From positions 62,001 through 126,000 of the forward strand of contig JALNYT010000005.1 in the NCBI GenBank assembly GCA_023229685.1: a stretch of 64,000 bases of DNA. The letters are read 5' to 3'. This document shows, one piece after another, positions 61,975-64,000 of the stretch (positions are counted from its first letter, which is position 1; every line of letters begins with the position of its first letter). This DNA is from Sulfuritalea sp. Lineage in GTDB: Bacteria > Pseudomonadota > Gammaproteobacteria > Burkholderiales > Rhodocyclaceae. A program made the translations under genes and the position numbers. Under the pieces are notes generated by a model that worked only from the letters and a program-made list of their open reading frames with translations, was not told where the DNA came from and ran no database searches.

Positions 61975-62697
61975 ATGAGCAACAAACTCGCACTCGTTTT
62001 CGGCGGCAGCCGCGGCATCGGCGCCGCGTGCGTCCAGACCCTGGCCGCCAGCGGCTTCGATGTGGCCTATACCTATGTTTCGAGCGTGCCGAATCTGCCG
62101 GAAAAAATCGGCACGGCGCGCACCAAAGCGTATGCGGTCGACATCTGCATGCCGACGCAAGTGGCACAGGTATTCGCGGATGCGGCGCGGGATTTTGGCA
62201 GGGCTCCCGACTGCGTGGTGGCCAATGCCGGCATCAACGTGCCACCTGGGCCGATGGCACAGTTCGACACCGGGAATTTCCGCAAGCTGGTGGAGGTCAA
62301 CATCGTCGGTGCCTTCAACATCCTGCAGGGGGCTGCGCAACATGTCGCCGACGGTGGCTCCATCATCGCGCTGACCACCTCGCTGGTTCGTCATGCCGCG
62401 CCGGGCCTGGGTCCTTACAGCGCCAGCAAGGCGGCGGTGGAGTGCCTGGTGCGTTCAATGGCCAAGGAACTGGCACCGCGCCAGGTCAGGGTCAATGCCG
62501 TGGCACCGGGCCCCGTGGACACGGACCTGTTCCGCGCCGGCAAGACCGAGGAAGTCAAGCAGCGCTCGGCGGCGATGAGTCCGTTGAACCGCATCGGCAC
62601 CCCGCAGGAAATCGCCGAAGTCGTGAATTTCCTCGCGTCAGACAAGGCTTCCTGGATCGATGGCCAGATCGTGCAGCCCAACGGGGGATTGATTTGA
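61975..62697 (+). CDS. Short-chain dehydrogenase/reductase (FabG-like)
   Basis: 240 residues from MSNKLALVFGGSRGIGAACVQ. Cofactor motif GGSRGIG, NAGINVPPG, and the active site TTSLVRHAAPGLGPYSASKAAVE (Ser, YxxxK). The ending RIGTPQEIAEVVNFLASDKASWIDGQIVQPNGGLI is typical of FabG-like oxidoreductases. Near the second strand VAYTYVSSVPN lacks the acidic residue of NAD-specific members, suggesting NADP(H). Its stop overlaps the TTG start of the next gene. Confidence 0.88.
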   Translation: MSNKLALVFGGSRGIGAACVQTLAASGFDVAYTYVSSVPNLPEKIGTARTKAYAVDICMPTQVAQVFADAARDFGRAPDCVVANAGINVPPGPMAQFDTGNFRKLVEVNIVGAFNILQGAAQHVADGGSIIALTTSLVRHAAPGLGPYSASKAAVECLVRSMAKELAPRQVRVNAVAPGPVDTDLFRAGKTEEVKQRSAAMSPLNRIGTPQEIAEVVNFLASDKASWIDGQIVQPNGGLI

Positions 62698-63683
62698 GCA
62701 CGTTGCACAAGAGCGCCCTGAAACCTGCTGCCCTGCTGGCACTAGGCCTTTGCTGCCTCATGGTGGGAAGGCTTGCAGAGGCGCAGACCATCGCGGTCTT
62801 CACCAAGAACCTGGCGAATCCCAACTACGTGGCGCTGCGGCTGGGAGCCGACCGCGCAGCGGCAGCCATGGGCGCCAAGACCTATCATCGAGTGCCGAAG
62901 AAGCCGGACGATGCTGCCGAGCAGATCGAGTTGCTGTCCGCGCTCCCGCAGGAAAAGCCCGATGCGCTGATCTTCAATCCGGCCGATGAAAAGCGTTTGG
63001 CCGAGCCGTTCAGCAAATACGTCGAGCCCCTCGGCATACCGGTCATCAATATCGTCAATCGGGCCGCCGGGTATGGGGACAAGATCGCTTTTGTCGGCGC
63101 CGACGATGAAGCGATCGGCTACGAAACCGCGCAATACCTGCTCAAGGCGATGGACGGCAAGGGCAAGCTCGTCATCCTCGAAGGCACGCCGACAGCGGTC
63201 ACAGCGGTCGATCGCCTGCACGGCTTTCACCGTGCGCTCAAGGAATATCCAGGCGTCACGGTGGTGGCATCGGTCAATGGCAAGTACCTGCGGCCCGAGG
63301 GCTTGAACGCGATGAAGATGCTGCTGGCCAAGGACCTACAGTTCGACGCCATTCTCGGGGCGAACGACCTGATGGTGCTGGGCGCGCTCGATGCGCTCGA
63401 TGCTGCCGGCCGAAGCAGCAGCAGGATCAAGTCGGTCGGCATCAACGGTATCCCCGAGGCGATCGCTGCGATCGAAAGCGGCAGGCTGCTCGCCACGGAA
63501 GACTACGACGGCTTCAAGCTGGGGTGCATTTCGGCGATGGCGACCATCCGTCACATGCGCGGGCTGCCGGTGCCGCGCAACATCAACCTGCCGGTCGCGA
63601 TGATCGACAAGACCAACTACGCGGCCTGGAAGATTCCGCTGCAGGATCGCCAGTGTCCGACATGGGAGCAACTGGTCAAGTAG
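62694..63683 (+). CDS. Ribose-type periplasmic binding protein (sugar ABC transporter family), orphan
   Basis: 329 residues from TTG overlapping the SDR stop, with GGGGGA upstream. A Sec signal (LKPAALLALGLCCLMVGRL, cleavage near AEA-QTIA) is followed by IAVFTKNLANPNYVALRLGADRAAAAMGA. QIELLSALPQEKPDALIFNPAD, FVGADDEAIGYETAQYL and LGANDLMVLGALDALDAAGR mark the RbsB/LacI-type fold. No permease or ATPase of the sugar ABC class is nearby. It may therefore serve a sensor, or another transporter, rather than the Liv-type system, whose binding-protein fold differs. Confidence 0.85.
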   Translation: MSTLHKSALKPAALLALGLCCLMVGRLAEAQTIAVFTKNLANPNYVALRLGADRAAAAMGAKTYHRVPKKPDDAAEQIELLSALPQEKPDALIFNPADEKRLAEPFSKYVEPLGIPVINIVNRAAGYGDKIAFVGADDEAIGYETAQYLLKAMDGKGKLVILEGTPTAVTAVDRLHGFHRALKEYPGVTVVASVNGKYLRPEGLNAMKMLLAKDLQFDAILGANDLMVLGALDALDAAGRSSSRIKSVGINGIPEAIAAIESGRLLATEDYDGFKLGCISAMATIRHMRGLPVPRNINLPVAMIDKTNYAAWKIPLQDRQCPTWEQLVK

Positions 63684-64000
63684 ATTCCGGCCGGGCCTCG
63701 CCGGCGGCGTGCATGGCGGCAAGATAGCCGAAGGTCATCGCCGGTCCAATCTGCGCGCCTGCTCCGGGGTATTCTCCCGCCAGGATCGAGTTCATGTCGT
63801 TGCCGCAGCAATACAGTCCCGGGATCGGATTCCCGCTGCTGTCGAGTACCTGGCTTTCCTCGTTGGCGGACAAGCCCAAACTGGTTCCTAGCGGCGTCGG
63901 GAAGACGGCGACGGCATAGAAGGGCGGCGCCTGTATCGGGCCCAGGCATGGATTCGGCTTGTGCAATGCATCTCCGTTACCCTGCTCGTAAATATTGTCT
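63676..64000 (-). CDS. FAD-dependent dehydrogenase, C-terminal part (KstD-like), cut by the window edge
   Basis: About 108 C-terminal residues; the frame is still open at base 64000. PFYAVAVFPTPLGTSLGLSA, GNPIPGLYCCGNDMNSILAG and EYPGAGAQIGPAMTFGYLAAMHAAG match the C-terminal FAD-domain pattern of 3-ketosteroid delta-1-dehydrogenases and related flavoproteins. The substrate is not known. It converges on the binding-protein gene, overlapping its last 8 bases, and may belong to another transcription unit. Confidence 0.8.
   Translation of the reverse strand, partial: DNIYEQGNGDALHKPNPCLGPIQAPPFYAVAVFPTPLGTSLGLSANEESQVLDSSGNPIPGLYCCGNDMNSILAGEYPGAGAQIGPAMTFGYLAAMHAAGEARPEST

Overview
The window reads as chromosomal DNA of a GC-rich betaproteobacterium. 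The best fit is a Rhodocyclales- or Nitrosomonadales-like denitrifier or degrader of unusual carbon sources. This rests on the leuD ... petABC-sspA-sspB gene order, a bc1 operon preceded by a perfect FNR-type box, a quinol-type nitric oxide reductase, a class II (B12-dependent) ribonucleotide reductase, and a long run of catabolic operons with TTT, TRAP and Liv-type ABC transporters. The organism call is inference; no rRNA lies in the window.

1-13.2 kb is mostly housekeeping: the end of leuD, petABC, sspAB, a GAF-GAF-PAS adenylate cyclase with an upstream coiled-coil partner made of 36-residue repeats, tRNA-Arg(CCT), uup, a broken RNase H-like gene, small unknown genes, an alpha/beta hydrolase and a secreted proline/glutamine-rich protein. 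13.3-16.2 kb is nrdJ, with a candidate NrdR box upstream.

16.6-28.1 kb (minus strand) is a nearly complete sulfoacetate dissimilation locus. Its order in the direction of transcription is an IclR regulator, xsc, tctC-tctB-tctA, a SauS-like acylating sulfoacetaldehyde dehydrogenase, a SauT-like CoA ligase, then a MaoC-phosphotransacetylase fusion and ackA. The genes account for uptake, CoA activation, reduction to sulfoacetaldehyde, phosphorolysis to acetyl phosphate plus sulfite, and conversion of acetyl phosphate to acetyl-CoA or acetate plus ATP. Divergent from it (28.6-33.1 kb) is an undescribed-looking set: a second TPP enzyme, a BASS transporter, an extended SDR and a classical SDR. A matching IclR-type operator lies in front of it, and the gap between the two holds the remnant of a GMC oxidoreductase.

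33.3-38.9 kb has visibly lower G+C in places and carries qNOR, a cupin, sdhC-sdhD-sdhB without sdhA, a UDG-superfamily protein and a DUF488 protein. 39-45.8 kb holds a large dCache-PAS-GGDEF-EAL protein, hflX, a secreted protein and an M18 aminopeptidase. 46-52 kb is a likely regulon: a TcuA-like flavoprotein, a GntR/FCD regulator, a divergent type II dehydroquinase homologue and a TRAP transporter. The two transcription units share a near-identical operator. 52.3-63.7 kb is a LysR-controlled catabolic operon with a Liv-type binding protein, a permease, an 844-residue LivM-LivG-LivF triple fusion, a cupin, an aldehyde dehydrogenase, a third TPP enzyme, an SDR and an orphan ribose-type binding protein. 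The window ends inside a KstD-like FAD dehydrogenase.

A dispersed 23-bp element (core AGTCGGCGCTGGCG) occurs four times, three times between genes and once inside uup. All calls come from reading the sequence; no database search was run.
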